Of a stretch of 64,000 bases of DNA, positions 38,801 through 46,687 are shown piece after piece; the first letter of the stretch is position 1, and every line of letters starts with the position of its first letter. The stretch lies in contig CAVPTI010000022.1 of the NCBI GenBank assembly GCA_963708775.1, positions 55,172-119,171 of the forward strand. The letters run 5' to 3'. Below the pieces are notes generated by a model. That model was not told the DNA's origin, searched no databases, and saw nothing but the letters and a program-made list of their open reading frames with translations. This DNA is from JAGVSR01 sp963708775 (GTDB lineage: Bacteria; Pseudomonadota; Alphaproteobacteria; Rhizobiales; Hyphomicrobiaceae). A program made the position numbers and the translations under genes.

Positions 38801-39113
38801 TGCACTGCCCCTTCTCCGCCCGGCCTTGCCCGAGCGAAAGAAGCCGCGACAGACGACCGTAGGCAGCCCGGTCTGTGGGCAGACAGAGAAGGCTCGGCGA
38901 ATCCTCCAGGTCGAGCCGCGCGCCCGGAATGAAGCGCAGTCCAACGGCCTTTGCCGCCGTGTGTGCGCGCACGACACCTGCAAGCGTGTTGCGGTCGGTC
39001 ACTGCGATCGCCTCAAGCCCCAACGCTTTCGCTTGCGCAACAAATTCATCCGCGTGCGAGGCCCCCCGCAGGAACGAGAAGTTCGTCGTCACATCGAGTT
39101 CCGCGTAACGCAT
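35820..39113 (-). CDS. dnaE2: Error-prone DNA polymerase DnaE2 (ImuC)
   Basis: 1097-residue C-family polymerase for translesion synthesis in the SOS response, working with ImuA and ImuB. N-terminal PHP domain (ELDVTTNFSFLRGASH), then polymerase motifs LCQGRGSAANSVVCYCLG, the catalytic PDIDVDFEHDRR aspartates and the third Asp region SRAQMNMLPRLKPR...VRPGPIQG, a helix-hairpin-helix region and a C-terminal OB fold (VKVAGVILVRQRPGSAKG). Compared with replicative DnaE1 it is shorter and lacks the clamp-binding tail. It starts 12 bases after imuB. The sequence is unbroken throughout. Confidence 0.95.
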   Translation of the reverse strand: MRYAELDVTTNFSFLRGASHADEFVAQAKALGLEAIAVTDRNTLAGVVRAHTAAKAVGLRFIPGARLDLEDSPSLLCLPTDRAAYGRLSRLLSLGQGRAEKGQCILRLDDVAVLAEGNIFIVVPPETLEENFRSHLQRIQAALAPAKLYLAASHAYRGDDRARIGALAAMAAACGTPLVATNAVLYHAPHRRPLQDVLTCVRKHTTINEAGYRLQANAERHLKKPEEIVRLFRGYEEAVARTVSIMEACRFSLDELVYEYPDEPVPPGTTPQAHLEALTWKGAAERFPEGIPDRVRATITRELQLVSELNYAPYFLTVHDIVLFARSRGILCQGRGSAANSVVCYCLGVTAVNPTEVNLLFERFVSHARKEPPDIDVDFEHDRREEVIQYIYARYGRDRAGLAATVISYRARSAVRDVGKAMGLSEDTVAALAGMVWGTSSGGVLGDTRVREAGLDASDPLLATVLELTEELIGFPRHLSQHVGGFVLTRGPLVEMVPVGNGAMDDRTFIEWDKDDIAALGLLKVDILALGMLSCIRRAFELLGMHHGLDMTLAKVPREDPETYDMLCRADSIGVFQVESRAQMNMLPRLKPRCFYDLVIEVAIVRPGPIQGDMVHPYLRRRSGLEPETYPSPSPEHGPTDELKQILGKTKGVPLFQEQAMRIAMEAAKFSDQEVNDLRKAMATFRRRGTIGLLEEKMVERMTERGYDRAFAQRCFNQIKGFGEYGFPESHAASFAHLVYVSSWLKCHFPAAFACALLNSQPMGFYAPAQIVRDASEHGVEARAADVNLSCWDSTLEDGDGGGPALRLGLRQIDGLQEEEIGRLVAARAQGAFGSVHDLWQRAGLRLPTLEKLAAADAFRSIGLDRRQALWEVTALANAPPLPLFSWSAAHETGAEPEVALPLMPLSEHVVNDYQTLRLSLKAHPMSFLRERLRAERVSNCQELRSMRDGQFVKVAGVILVRQRPGSAKGVVFMTLEDETGVGNCVVWPKTLERYRKTVMQARLMLVTGRVQRHESIVHVVATALEDRSDWLMLLSEWANEMPIPIANADEVKSPGPDPGAAGADQHPRWARPETPVRPRPMHPRQERVIPKSRDFH

Positions 39114-39125
39114 GACACACTCGTC

Positions 39126-40787
39126 CTAGAACAGACCATGTAAAAACCAGCGCGGCGCACCCCCGGCATCGGCCGCGCCGTAAAATCCCTCGCGATACAT
39201 CCAGAACCGCGCCCCGTCGCTCGTCTCGGCGACATAGTAGTCGCGCGTCTTCTCGCGTGCGGCCGGATCGAGGCTGTCGCCGCCGAGCCCGTCATCGGCG
39301 GGCGTCGGCGTACCCGCATCCGGATGGGCGAGGTGCCGCCACCATTCGGGCGCGATCCGCTCCGGCCCCGCGGCCTTCACCACTGCATAAGCGACGCGCC
39401 GCCATGTAAATCTCATGGGTGGCCCATCCGGCACTTCGGCCATGGCCGAGATCGGTTCCGGCGGCGACAGCAGAAGAAACGGCCGCTCTCCCGGCGGAGA
39501 ACCAGGCATTGCAGCAGGATCGGCGACAGGCGCCAGCAGCGCGGTGCGCACGGTGGCTCGCTCGGGCAGATGGCTTGCGCGCGGCGCGAGACGGAAAACG
39601 TTCTTGGCGCCGAGCCGGTTTGCAAGCCGGTCGACGAGCGCGGCAATTGCCTGCTCTGGGATTGCGCCGGCCCGTCCAAGGGTCGCCTGCTCGGCATCGA
39701 GCGGTTCCGCCAGCACGGCGTCGAGCACCGCCACATCGATCCCGAAGCCCGCGTCGATCGCCGCCAGCTTGTTGTCGAGAAGCTGCATGAAATGCGTCGC
39801 TTCCGCGCTTGCCCTGGCGAGCCCCGCCTCAGCATGCGCAATCGTGCCGTCGGCCCGATAAAGATGCAGCGCGATGCGCCGCGCCCCAAGGCCCGCCGCC
39901 TTCAACGCGCTCGAAAGATCCCCGGCGAGGGCACCAATTTCAGAAACAAGCGCTTCCGATGAGATCAACGGTTCGCCCCACGAGCGACGCTCCGACAGCA
40001 CCGGCGGGTCTCCGAGTGCGGCTCGCGGTTCGGCCTGCCGCCCCAACGCCTGATCGAGCCGCACGAGAACCGCGTCCGCCAGCGCTTTTGTCTTGGCCTG
40101 CCCTGCCCGGCTGCGCGATGACGCCTCCGATGAAAACCGCCTCTCCAGCGAGGTGCGCGGCAGTTCCGCCAATTGACCGATCTGGGCGAGCCCCAGCCGC
40201 TTCAAAAGCACCACGGTCTCCTGCGACAGACGCAGCGCCGCAACAGGCAGTCCCGCCAACGCGGCTGCCGTCTGCGCCTCCCCCGCCGGCGCCATCACGG
40301 TGCGCCGTCGCGTGGTTGCGAAGCGGGCGAGAGCGTAAGCCGTCCCCGGCGTATCGGCGAGACCAGCGCGCGCCGTAATTCCGAAGCCGGCAAGCCGCCT
40401 CACCAAATTTTCCAGGAGTGCCGCCTCGCCTCCGAAGAGATGCGCCACCCCTGTCGTATCGATCCAGACACCGTCGCAACCTTCGACGTTGCGCGATGGC
40501 CCATAACGTCCGAGCCAGAGCGCGAGACGTTCGAGCGCCTGCGCATCCCGCTCCGCCTCGGCCGGATGCGAGACCAGACTGGGCACAGCGGCCCGCGCAT
40601 CCGCTAAACTCATGCCCACACGCAAGCCCTCCCGTGCCGCCCGGATGTTGACGGCGGTGATGCGGATGCCTTGCGCCCCGCCCGCGACGAGTGCGAGCGG
40701 CTTGTCATCCGGCACGGCACCGGGCCGGTGCCGCGCTAGCCGCTCGATCGGCCACTGCGGCAGCCAGACGGAAACGATACGCTTCAT
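39126..40787 (-). CDS. imuB: ImuB, Y-family polymerase-like mutasome subunit
   Basis: 553 residues. The start MKRIVSVWLPQWPIERLAR and DKPLALVAGGAQGIRITAVN match ImuB, a Y-family fold without the acidic catalytic triad, which acts as a hub between ImuA, DnaE2 and the sliding clamp. GCDGVWIDTTGVAHLFGGE and GITARAGLADTPGTAYALAR are further family landmarks, and the C-terminus YYVAETSDGARFWMYREG is typical. I do not see an obvious QLxLF clamp motif. Overlaps the imuA end by 83 bases in another frame. Confidence 0.92.
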   Translation of the reverse strand: MKRIVSVWLPQWPIERLARHRPGAVPDDKPLALVAGGAQGIRITAVNIRAAREGLRVGMSLADARAAVPSLVSHPAEAERDAQALERLALWLGRYGPSRNVEGCDGVWIDTTGVAHLFGGEAALLENLVRRLAGFGITARAGLADTPGTAYALARFATTRRRTVMAPAGEAQTAAALAGLPVAALRLSQETVVLLKRLGLAQIGQLAELPRTSLERRFSSEASSRSRAGQAKTKALADAVLVRLDQALGRQAEPRAALGDPPVLSERRSWGEPLISSEALVSEIGALAGDLSSALKAAGLGARRIALHLYRADGTIAHAEAGLARASAEATHFMQLLDNKLAAIDAGFGIDVAVLDAVLAEPLDAEQATLGRAGAIPEQAIAALVDRLANRLGAKNVFRLAPRASHLPERATVRTALLAPVADPAAMPGSPPGERPFLLLSPPEPISAMAEVPDGPPMRFTWRRVAYAVVKAAGPERIAPEWWRHLAHPDAGTPTPADDGLGGDSLDPAAREKTRDYYVAETSDGARFWMYREGFYGAADAGGAPRWFLHGLF

Positions 40788-41724
40788 GGGACCATTCCAA
40801 AGTCAGAGCGGCTTCGGTGGCGGGCGGAGCCGAGCGGCAGCGTTCGAGCTGCACCGCAAGGCGGGCCGCGCCGGGTGCACGCGTGTCAAAGGGATGTGCG
40901 CCGCTCGCGGCCGGATTGATCCGCCAGCGCGTAGCGGTCGCCGCACTCGCTGCCGATCGCGCCGATGTGAGCATGAGGAGTGGTGTCGCCCCATCCCGCG
41001 CCGCAAGACTCAAGCGCCGCGCCGGCGTCAGATCGATCGAAGAGAGCGCACCGATTGCCAGGACCAGACTGCCCGAGCGCAGGCCTTCTTCCAGAACCCA
41101 CAGCACATCGTCGTCGCGCCGCGCATCGACCATGAGCAAGGACGAGGCGTCGATGCCGAAGCGGACCAGCCCCGGCGGATAGAGGCCGCCGGCGTCGAGG
41201 ATCGTACGCGGCGAACTGCACCACAAAATGCGCGGCAACCCTTTGCCGCCGCGGATCGCGCCGCCGAGCCTGCGGCGGGCGAGAGCAAGGGCGAAGGCGA
41301 GGGCGGCGGCGCGTGAGGCGGCTTTGCTTGAAGCAGGTTTGATTTCATGACAAGCGCCCGTGTCGAGTGCGTTGGCGCCGAGCAGGGCATCTACCTCCGA
41401 AGCGCCCAGCGACCAAGCAGCCGTTCGCGGCCCCGCCTGCACCCCCTCGTGCGTCTCGTCGATGCCATGCCGCGCCTCGAGGCGGGGGCGCTCGATAGCG
41501 AGAATGCGCCGGCGCAAGTCTTCGAGAGTGTCATTGCAATGTCCCGCGGGGGGCGCCGGAGCAGCCATTGAGAGGGCGCTGCTCCGGCGCGGGGGCATCC
41601 GGGAAGACAGGTACGCAACGCCACGCGTCCCCCCGGACAAACTCACAGACGCATCTGAACCCTCGTTGGGCTCCAGCCCTGACAGTGCGGAGGGAGTGTT
41701 GAGGGGGTGGGCCGCCTTGTTCAT
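40705..41724 (-). CDS. imuA: ImuA, RecA-like mutasome protein
   Basis: 339 residues from ATG 41724 (MNKAAHPLNT); upstream codons to 41931 overlap the LexA boxes and are not protein-like. The family pattern is visible: DTLEDLRRRILAIERPR, LGASEVDALLGA, the RecA-like ILWCSSPRTILDAGGLYPPG and LLMVDARRDDDVLWVLEEGL, then GSLVLAIGALSSIDLTPARR. ImuA lacks a functional Walker A and regulates the mutasome. First gene of imuA-imuB-dnaE2, under LexA control. Confidence 0.9.
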   Translation of the reverse strand: MNKAAHPLNTPSALSGLEPNEGSDASVSLSGGTRGVAYLSSRMPPRRSSALSMAAPAPPAGHCNDTLEDLRRRILAIERPRLEARHGIDETHEGVQAGPRTAAWSLGASEVDALLGANALDTGACHEIKPASSKAASRAAALAFALALARRRLGGAIRGGKGLPRILWCSSPRTILDAGGLYPPGLVRFGIDASSLLMVDARRDDDVLWVLEEGLRSGSLVLAIGALSSIDLTPARRLSLAARDGATPLLMLTSARSAASAATATRWRINPAASGAHPFDTRAPGAARLAVQLERCRSAPPATEAALTLEWSHEAYRFRLAAAVADRAASAAPARCRAG

Positions 41725-41771
41725 GGACAGAACGCTCGCAACGGGTTTCACAACAAAACGCCACACACAAT

Positions 41772-41786
41772 GTACTTGTTTTGTTC
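41772..41786 (-). promoter_or_regulatory. Second, imperfect LexA-like box nearer imuA
   Basis: GTAC-TTGTTTT-GTTC differs by one base from GTTC-N7-GTTC, which is the same consensus on the opposite strand. It lies between the perfect box and the imuA start and could give cooperative repression. Confidence 0.45.
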
Positions 41787-41821
41787 TATACCGCCTTCGC
41801 GCGCCAAGATCAAGAAAAATA

Positions 41822-41836
41822 GAACAAGACAAGAAC
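41822..41836 (-). promoter_or_regulatory. LexA (SOS) box of the imuA-imuB-dnaE2 operon
   Basis: GAAC-AAGACAA-GAAC matches the alphaproteobacterial LexA consensus GAAC-N7-GAAC exactly. It lies about 100 bases upstream of the imuA start. Confidence 0.85.
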
Positions 41837-42213
41837 AAATGTTGTGCGATCGGCAACACGGCTGTCATGCCGTCACCAGAGCGCGGCCTCACCCTGTCCA
41901 TAAAGAGCAGCGAAGATGAACTGCTTCCCAAAGCAACCGGAAGCGTGGCCGGAGGCTTCCACGGTCAAGTTGCCGCGATCGCCAATAAACTGGCCACGAA
42001 TGCTCAAGCCATGGACAACTCAAGCAGATTTTCCACTTCAAGCTGACGCTTCGGCGCCGGGTGTGGCCCGAAAGCCCTCACTTCGAATCCGGGACTGCGA
42101 TATACGAAACCTTCACCATACTGATCCAAACGATAGGACTTCAGAAGCGGCTGTGTGTTCCTTTGCCGCCGCTCCTGCAAAGCCTTCGTTGAGCATAAAT
42201 CTGGAGTAGCAGA
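41837..42213. other. Intergenic region between imuA and the L,D-transpeptidase gene
   Basis: About 375 bases with short open stretches on both strands, none of them protein-like. It should hold the divergent promoters; no clear RNA or repeat was seen. Confidence 0.35.
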
Positions 42214-42906
42214 ATGCGGGTTCGCTCCATCATCAACCGGGCACTGGCTGTCGTCGGAACCTCGATCGTCATGGCGACGACGATGCCGGCCATGGCGCAC
42301 GCTCAGTTAGTCGACTTCATGTGGGGTGGCGACAGTGAGTGGGGCGGCAAGCGCTCGACGGTCGCCTTTGATTCGAAGTTCCGTCCTGGTCAAGTCATCG
42401 TCTCTTTTGGCGATCGCCGTCTGTATCTCATCACCAAACCCGGCACTGCGATGAGCTATCCCATTGCAGTTCCGCGCGAGCAGAGCCGCTGGCAGGGCCG
42501 CCTGAACGTGACCCAGAAACGCGAAAACCCGTCCTGGACGCCGACCCCTGAAATGCTGCGCGAAAACCCGCGGCTGCCGGCCTGGGTACCCGGCGGCCAC
42601 CCGATGAATCCGCTCGGCGTGCGCGCGCTGTACCTTGGCTCGAGCACGTATCGCATTCATGGGACCGACGCTCCCTGGACCATCGGTCAGGCCGTGTCCA
42701 AGGGCTGCATTCGCATGTTCAATGAAGACGTCCTCGACCTCTATCCGCGCGTCCCCGTCGGCACCGTCGTGACAGTCACCTGGGAGCGTTTCAAAACTGG
42801 GCCTGCCATGGCGAGCGATTCCGAGACGCCGCCTCCTGCTCAGCGCCGTGTGGTGAACTTCGGCCGCAAGGGCGAAGTGGCCACCCGCACCGTCGCCGTC
42901 GAATAA
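42214..42906 (+). CDS. L,D-transpeptidase (YkuD family)
   Basis: 230-residue secreted cell-wall enzyme forming 3-3 cross-links or attaching proteins to peptidoglycan. Signal peptide ends near residue 30 (MAHA/Q). The YkuD domain shows QVIVSFGDRRLYLI, PTPEMLRENPRLPAWVPGG, the HGTDAPWTIG histidine and the catalytic SKGCIRM (Ser-x-Gly-Cys-x-Arg). A short basic tail follows. A shared terminator separates it from znuA. Confidence 0.92.
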   Translation: MRVRSIINRALAVVGTSIVMATTMPAMAHAQLVDFMWGGDSEWGGKRSTVAFDSKFRPGQVIVSFGDRRLYLITKPGTAMSYPIAVPREQSRWQGRLNVTQKRENPSWTPTPEMLRENPRLPAWVPGGHPMNPLGVRALYLGSSTYRIHGTDAPWTIGQAVSKGCIRMFNEDVLDLYPRVPVGTVVTVTWERFKTGPAMASDSETPPPAQRRVVNFGRKGEVATRTVAVE

Positions 42907-42926
42907 TCCGGCGATCCGCAAATCAA

Positions 42927-42964
42927 AAAACGGGCGGCTCACCTCTGGTGACCGCCCGTTTTGC
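42927..42964. terminator. Bidirectional terminator between L,D-transpeptidase and znuA
   Basis: AACGGGCGG(C)TCACC pairs with GGTGACCGCCCGTT around TCT, with A-rich sequence before and TTTTGCTTTT after, between convergent genes. A and T runs on both sides allow action in both directions. Confidence 0.82.
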
Positions 42965-42988
42965 TTTTCGATTTTCGCCGTCTAGACA

Positions 42989-44014
42989 TCAGCTCGTCAG
43001 ACAGCCCTTCAAACCCTGCGCGAGGCTTTTGAGAAGCAGGACATAGGCGCCCGGACCTGCCTCGATCGACGCTCCCTCCGGATCGAGCGTGCCCGCCTTG
43101 GCCTCGGTTCCCTCGACCACGGTCGCGACCAGTTTCGACTTGAACTGCGGCTCGGCGAACACGCACGCCACGTCTAGATCTTTGATTTTGCGACGTATCT
43201 CTCCCAGCCGCTTCGCCGAGGGTTGCACCTCGGGCGAGATCGTGATGGCGCCGGCCGCCGGGACGCTGAACCGCTCTTCAAAGTATTGATAGGCATCGTG
43301 GAACACCACGAAGGGCTTACCTTTCACCGACGCCAGTTCCGCATCGATCTCCGTCGCCGCCGCCTCGATGCCGGCAATTGCAGCCGCAGCGTTCGCTTCG
43401 AACGTCGCCGTCTTGTCAGGTGCCGCTTCGCTCAAAGCGCGCGTGATCTCCCTCACCATGGCGACGCCGTTCCGAGGATCGAGCCAGATGTGTGCGTCGC
43501 GCACGGGACCTTTCGCTTCGGCCTCATCATGGTCGCCGTGCCCATGATCATGGTCGTGATCATGGGCCTGCGCGTCGCCGTGCTCATGCGCCTCGAAAGT
43601 GTTCCCAGACCGTTTGTCGAGCAGGGTCAGCCCAGGTGCCCCTGCGAGCGTGATGACAGTCACCGTCTTCGGCAGGGCAGACACGATTTTGCGCGTGAAC
43701 GGCTCGATGTCTTCCGACACACGAAAGATGAGCCTGGCGTTATTCAGTGCCTTCGCGTCCGACGGCTTCAGCGAGTAGGTATGGGGCGACGCCGTTCCGC
43801 CCACGAGCAGTTTCGGCTTACCGGTATCCCCCATCACTTGCGCCACGAGCGCATGGACGGGCTTGATCGTCGCCACGACGGCCAGATCATCCGCCCACGC
43901 CGATCCAACGGCCAGGCTGAGTACCGCTGCCGCCGAACCCAGCAACCGGGTAAGCGTGAACAGCAGATGTCTGGTTCCATGGGGCCTTCGCTGCCCGGCC
44001 GGCAATCTCATCAT
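42989..44014 (-). CDS. znuA: Zinc ABC transporter substrate-binding protein ZnuA
   Basis: 341 residues from ATG 44014, preceded by GAGGGAG. Signal peptide ends near AWA/DD. The cluster 9 metal-binding fold shows VVATIKPVHALVAQVMG (first His ligand), the GTASPHTYSLKPSDAKAL second ligand, a His/Asp-rich loop (HEHGDAQAHDHDHDHGHGD) typical of zinc-specific members, DAHIWLDP (third ligand) and VVFHDAYQYFEERF. It delivers periplasmic zinc to ZnuBC encoded at 23.6-25.3 kb. The Zur-like palindrome just upstream implies repression by zinc-loaded Zur. Confidence 0.94.
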   Translation of the reverse strand: MMRLPAGQRRPHGTRHLLFTLTRLLGSAAAVLSLAVGSAWADDLAVVATIKPVHALVAQVMGDTGKPKLLVGGTASPHTYSLKPSDAKALNNARLIFRVSEDIEPFTRKIVSALPKTVTVITLAGAPGLTLLDKRSGNTFEAHEHGDAQAHDHDHDHGHGDHDEAEAKGPVRDAHIWLDPRNGVAMVREITRALSEAAPDKTATFEANAAAAIAGIEAAATEIDAELASVKGKPFVVFHDAYQYFEERFSVPAAGAITISPEVQPSAKRLGEIRRKIKDLDVACVFAEPQFKSKLVATVVEGTEAKAGTLDPEGASIEAGPGAYVLLLKSLAQGLKGCLTS

Positions 44015-44047
44015 GTCGTCTCCCTCGAGCCACCGCAGCGGCCAAAC

Positions 44048-44075
44048 CAATTTGGATGCTATAACATCCAAATTG
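44048..44075. promoter_or_regulatory. Zur-like palindrome between znuA and the DUF1007 operon
   Basis: CAATTTGGATG (44048-44058) and CATCCAAATTG (44065-44075) form a perfect 11-bp inverted repeat around CTATAA; the centre reads GCTATAAC, sharing the TATAAC half-site with the box upstream of zur. It begins 34 bases before the znuA start. It may also control the divergent gene at 44250. Confidence 0.65.
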
Positions 44076-44249
44076 CGCCACAAGGCAATCTTAAGGCGGA
44101 GGAGGCGCACAGGACGGTAACAGCCGCCCCGGATGCCGCATCAATGCCACGCTGCTCGGCGACAGTGGTATTCTGCAACTCCTCATCATATTTGAAGGTC
44201 GCGCCGCTATGCGAACGCCGCACGGGAACCACCAGGAAGGACGCCGCAG

Positions 44250-44939
44250 ATGATGGAGCGACGTGAATACCGCAGTGCCGGCTTGCTGGCGGGCGCCTTG
44301 GCGCTGTTCGCCTCGATCCAGGTGGCATCGACGCGTCCGGCTCACGCCCACCCCCACGTCTGGGTGAACGTCGAAACCACCGTTCTCTATGACCAGGGTA
44401 AGGTCGCCGGCTTCACGCACCGCTGGACCTTCGACGACATGTACACGGCCATGGCGGTGCAAGGCCTCGACAAAAACCAGGATGGCACATTCACCCGCGA
44501 GGAGCTTGCCGAACTCGCGCAGGTCAACATCGACGGGTTAAAGGAATTTGAGTTCTTCACCTTTGCACGCGTCAAAGAAAGCCCCGTTAAGCTTGCCCCG
44601 CCGAAGGACTATTGGCTCGAGCACAAGAACGGCGTTCTCTCGTTGAACTTCACACTGCCGATCGCGGAGCCGGTGCCCGCCGAAACCGATGGCTTTGAGT
44701 TCGCCGTCTATGATCAAACCTTCTTCATTGCGTTCGATCTGGCGAAAGAAAATCCCGTCCGATTGAGCGACGGGGCGCCAGCCGGGTGCAGTGCCACGGT
44801 CGGCAACTCGGACAAGGACCTCGCCGATCTCCAGAAGTTGAACGATGCTTTCGGTGGCCAGCTCACCGCCGGTAACGCCAACGAAGGTAGCGGCCTGGGC
44901 TACGCTTCGACCATTCATCTTTCATGTGCGAAGACATGA
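44250..44939 (+). CDS. DUF1007 periplasmic protein of a metal transport pair
   Basis: 229 residues. A signal peptide (GLLAGALALFASIQVAS) is followed by HAHPHVWVNVETTVLYD, the DUF1007 hallmark His cluster likely to bind metal. An EF-hand-like acidic stretch DKNQDGTFTREELAEL and QTFFIAFDL are also visible. DUF1007 proteins are encoded beside NicO-type permeases, as here, where the next gene overlaps by four bases. AGGAAGGA precedes the start. The divergent znuA and shared palindrome suggest zinc control, although NicO relatives usually move nickel or cobalt. Confidence 0.85.
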   Translation: MMERREYRSAGLLAGALALFASIQVASTRPAHAHPHVWVNVETTVLYDQGKVAGFTHRWTFDDMYTAMAVQGLDKNQDGTFTREELAELAQVNIDGLKEFEFFTFARVKESPVKLAPPKDYWLEHKNGVLSLNFTLPIAEPVPAETDGFEFAVYDQTFFIAFDLAKENPVRLSDGAPAGCSATVGNSDKDLADLQKLNDAFGGQLTAGNANEGSGLGYASTIHLSCAKT

Positions 44940-46105
44940 TGCACCGCCTGATGCCTGTCCTTGCGGCGTTCGTCGCCTGTATTGCGGTGGCCGTGTCCTT
45001 CGCGGATTCCGCCGCAGCCTCTCCTGACGTCGCCGGCAAAATCGCGGTTGCCCAACTCTCGCCTGATCGCGCGCTCACCGCCGGCCGTCCCGCAGCGAGT
45101 ACTGAATTTGCCGCACCGCCGGGTGTGATGGCGCAGGCGTACAACTGGCTCCTCACGCAGCAGCAGCGTCTCAACCGCGAACTCGCCAACGCGATCAAGG
45201 AACTCAAGGCCGCCGGCAGCATCAACGCGGCCCTCGTACTCGGCTTCATTGGCTTCAGTTATGGCGTTCTCCACGCTGCCGGGCCAGGGCATGGCAAAGC
45301 GATCATTTCCTCCTACGTTCTGGCCAACCAGGAAACGGTTCGGCGTGGCATTATGCTGTCGTTCCTCTCCGCTTTCATACAAGCGCTCTCGGCGATCGTG
45401 CTCGTCGGCATCCTCGCCATCGCACTGAACGCAACGAGCATGGAGATGCGCGTCGCGGAGGGCTGGATCGAAACGGTCAGCTGGGCGTTCGTCACGGCCG
45501 TCGGCGCATGGCTGCTGTACGGCCAGATCCGCCAGATCCTCGCACGGCGTCAGGCCGCGCCCTCCAATACTGGTGCGGGTAAGGTCAGAACACATACGCA
45601 TTCGCGCACCTCTGTTCCAGCCACGGCTCACCTCGATGATCACGTCCATACACACGACTGCGGATGTGCCCATGATCACAGCCAGACGCAGCCGTCTCAT
45701 GAACACGCCCACGATCACGACGAATGCTGCGGCCATGCCCACATGCCCGATCCCAAAGACCTGCAAGGCAATCTGACCTGGGGCAAAGCCCTCGCGATCG
45801 CCTTCTCTGTCGGGATCAGACCGTGCACAGGAGCGATACTCGTCCTCGTCTTTGCATTGTCACAGGGGCTGCTGTGGGCCGGCGTATTCGCCACATTCGC
45901 CATGGCCATTGGCACGGCGCTCACCGTTTCCGTGCTGGCGGCATTGGCCGTCGGCTCGCGCGAACTGGCCGCGCGTCTCGGCGGCGAAGGCAGCGGCTGG
46001 GCGACCGCAGTGTCCAACGGCGCGGGTCTACTGGGGGCCAGCCTCGTTCTGCTTATGGGCTCTGTATTCTTCGTCGGCTCTCTGCAGCCACAGGCCCCCT
46101 TCTGA
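44936..46105 (+). CDS. NicO/RcnA-family metal transporter
   Basis: 389 residues starting at ATG 44936 within the upstream stop (ATGA overlap). A signal-like first span, then about six membrane segments. The family motif GVLHAAGPGHGKAIISSY supplies metal-binding His residues. A long loop (about residues 220-280) is very rich in His, Asp and Cys (HVHTHDCGCAHDHS, HEHAHDHDECCGHAH). The second half begins FSVGIRPCTGAILVLVFA, another NicO hallmark. Direction of transport and metal (Ni, Co or Zn) cannot be read from sequence; the Zur context favours a role in zinc supply or balance. Confidence 0.88.
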   Translation: MMHRLMPVLAAFVACIAVAVSFADSAAASPDVAGKIAVAQLSPDRALTAGRPAASTEFAAPPGVMAQAYNWLLTQQQRLNRELANAIKELKAAGSINAALVLGFIGFSYGVLHAAGPGHGKAIISSYVLANQETVRRGIMLSFLSAFIQALSAIVLVGILAIALNATSMEMRVAEGWIETVSWAFVTAVGAWLLYGQIRQILARRQAAPSNTGAGKVRTHTHSRTSVPATAHLDDHVHTHDCGCAHDHSQTQPSHEHAHDHDECCGHAHMPDPKDLQGNLTWGKALAIAFSVGIRPCTGAILVLVFALSQGLLWAGVFATFAMAIGTALTVSVLAALAVGSRELAARLGGEGSGWATAVSNGAGLLGASLVLLMGSVFFVGSLQPQAPF

Positions 46106-46207
46106 GTTAACCACGCCCTGGCCGCGGCGCGGAACCTCTCCTACACTGGCGCGCGTTTTGGATCGAAAGCGGCGATGTCCCGTTTTCGATCGCCTTGGTG
46201 CTGCGTC

Positions 46208-46603
46208 ATGTCCCGTCTCGTCCGCGTCGTTGTTGCGTTATGCCTCTGCGCGCTCGCCGCCGCGCCTGTCCGCGCCGTGGTCGATCTCGAAACGTCAGCG
46301 CTGCCGGACAGCCGCCTCGAAATTCTCGTCGTAGAGATCGACAACTGCATCTACTGCGGCCTCTTTCGCCGCGATGTGGCCCCCACATACAAGGTTTCAG
46401 GCCGCGCTAAGACCATCCCCATGCGTTTCATCGACATCAACGCGCCCGACGTGGACCGCCTCGCCTTGACGGCCCCCATCGACAGCGTTCCTACCGTACT
46501 CGTCGTTGAAAACGGGCGCGAACTTGGCCGCATCGCAGGGTACGTAGGGCCGGAGAACTTCTTTCATTCGCTCAACCGGCTGTTGCCCGATAGCAGTCCC
46601 TGA
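46208..46603 (+). CDS. Periplasmic thioredoxin-fold protein (SoxW-like)
   Basis: 131 residues from ATG 46208. Signal peptide MSRLVRVVVALCLCALAAAPVRA. The thioredoxin-like part has the redox motif CIYC in VVEIDNCIYCGLFRRDV, IPMRFIDINA and the cis-Pro segment DSVPTVLVVENGRELGR. It should handle disulfides or thiols in the periplasm. Related proteins are found near sulfur-oxidation or metal genes. A longer start at 46175 would add a Cys pair before the signal and is less likely. Confidence 0.83.
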   Translation: MSRLVRVVVALCLCALAAAPVRAVVDLETSALPDSRLEILVVEIDNCIYCGLFRRDVAPTYKVSGRAKTIPMRFIDINAPDVDRLALTAPIDSVPTVLVVENGRELGRIAGYVGPENFFHSLNRLLPDSSP

Positions 46604-46687
46604 CACCGCGTGCGGCAACCGGCCGTTGAGTTCCGCTCCGCATTCGGGTTTGATGCGGCGGCATCACTCATTCTGCGGAGCCAGGCT

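Noticed and set aside
41916..42209. 97-codon plus-strand frame between imuA and the L,D-transpeptidase
   Set aside because: Overlaps the imuA promoter side, has Ser/Pro/Thr-rich random-like composition and no ribosome site.
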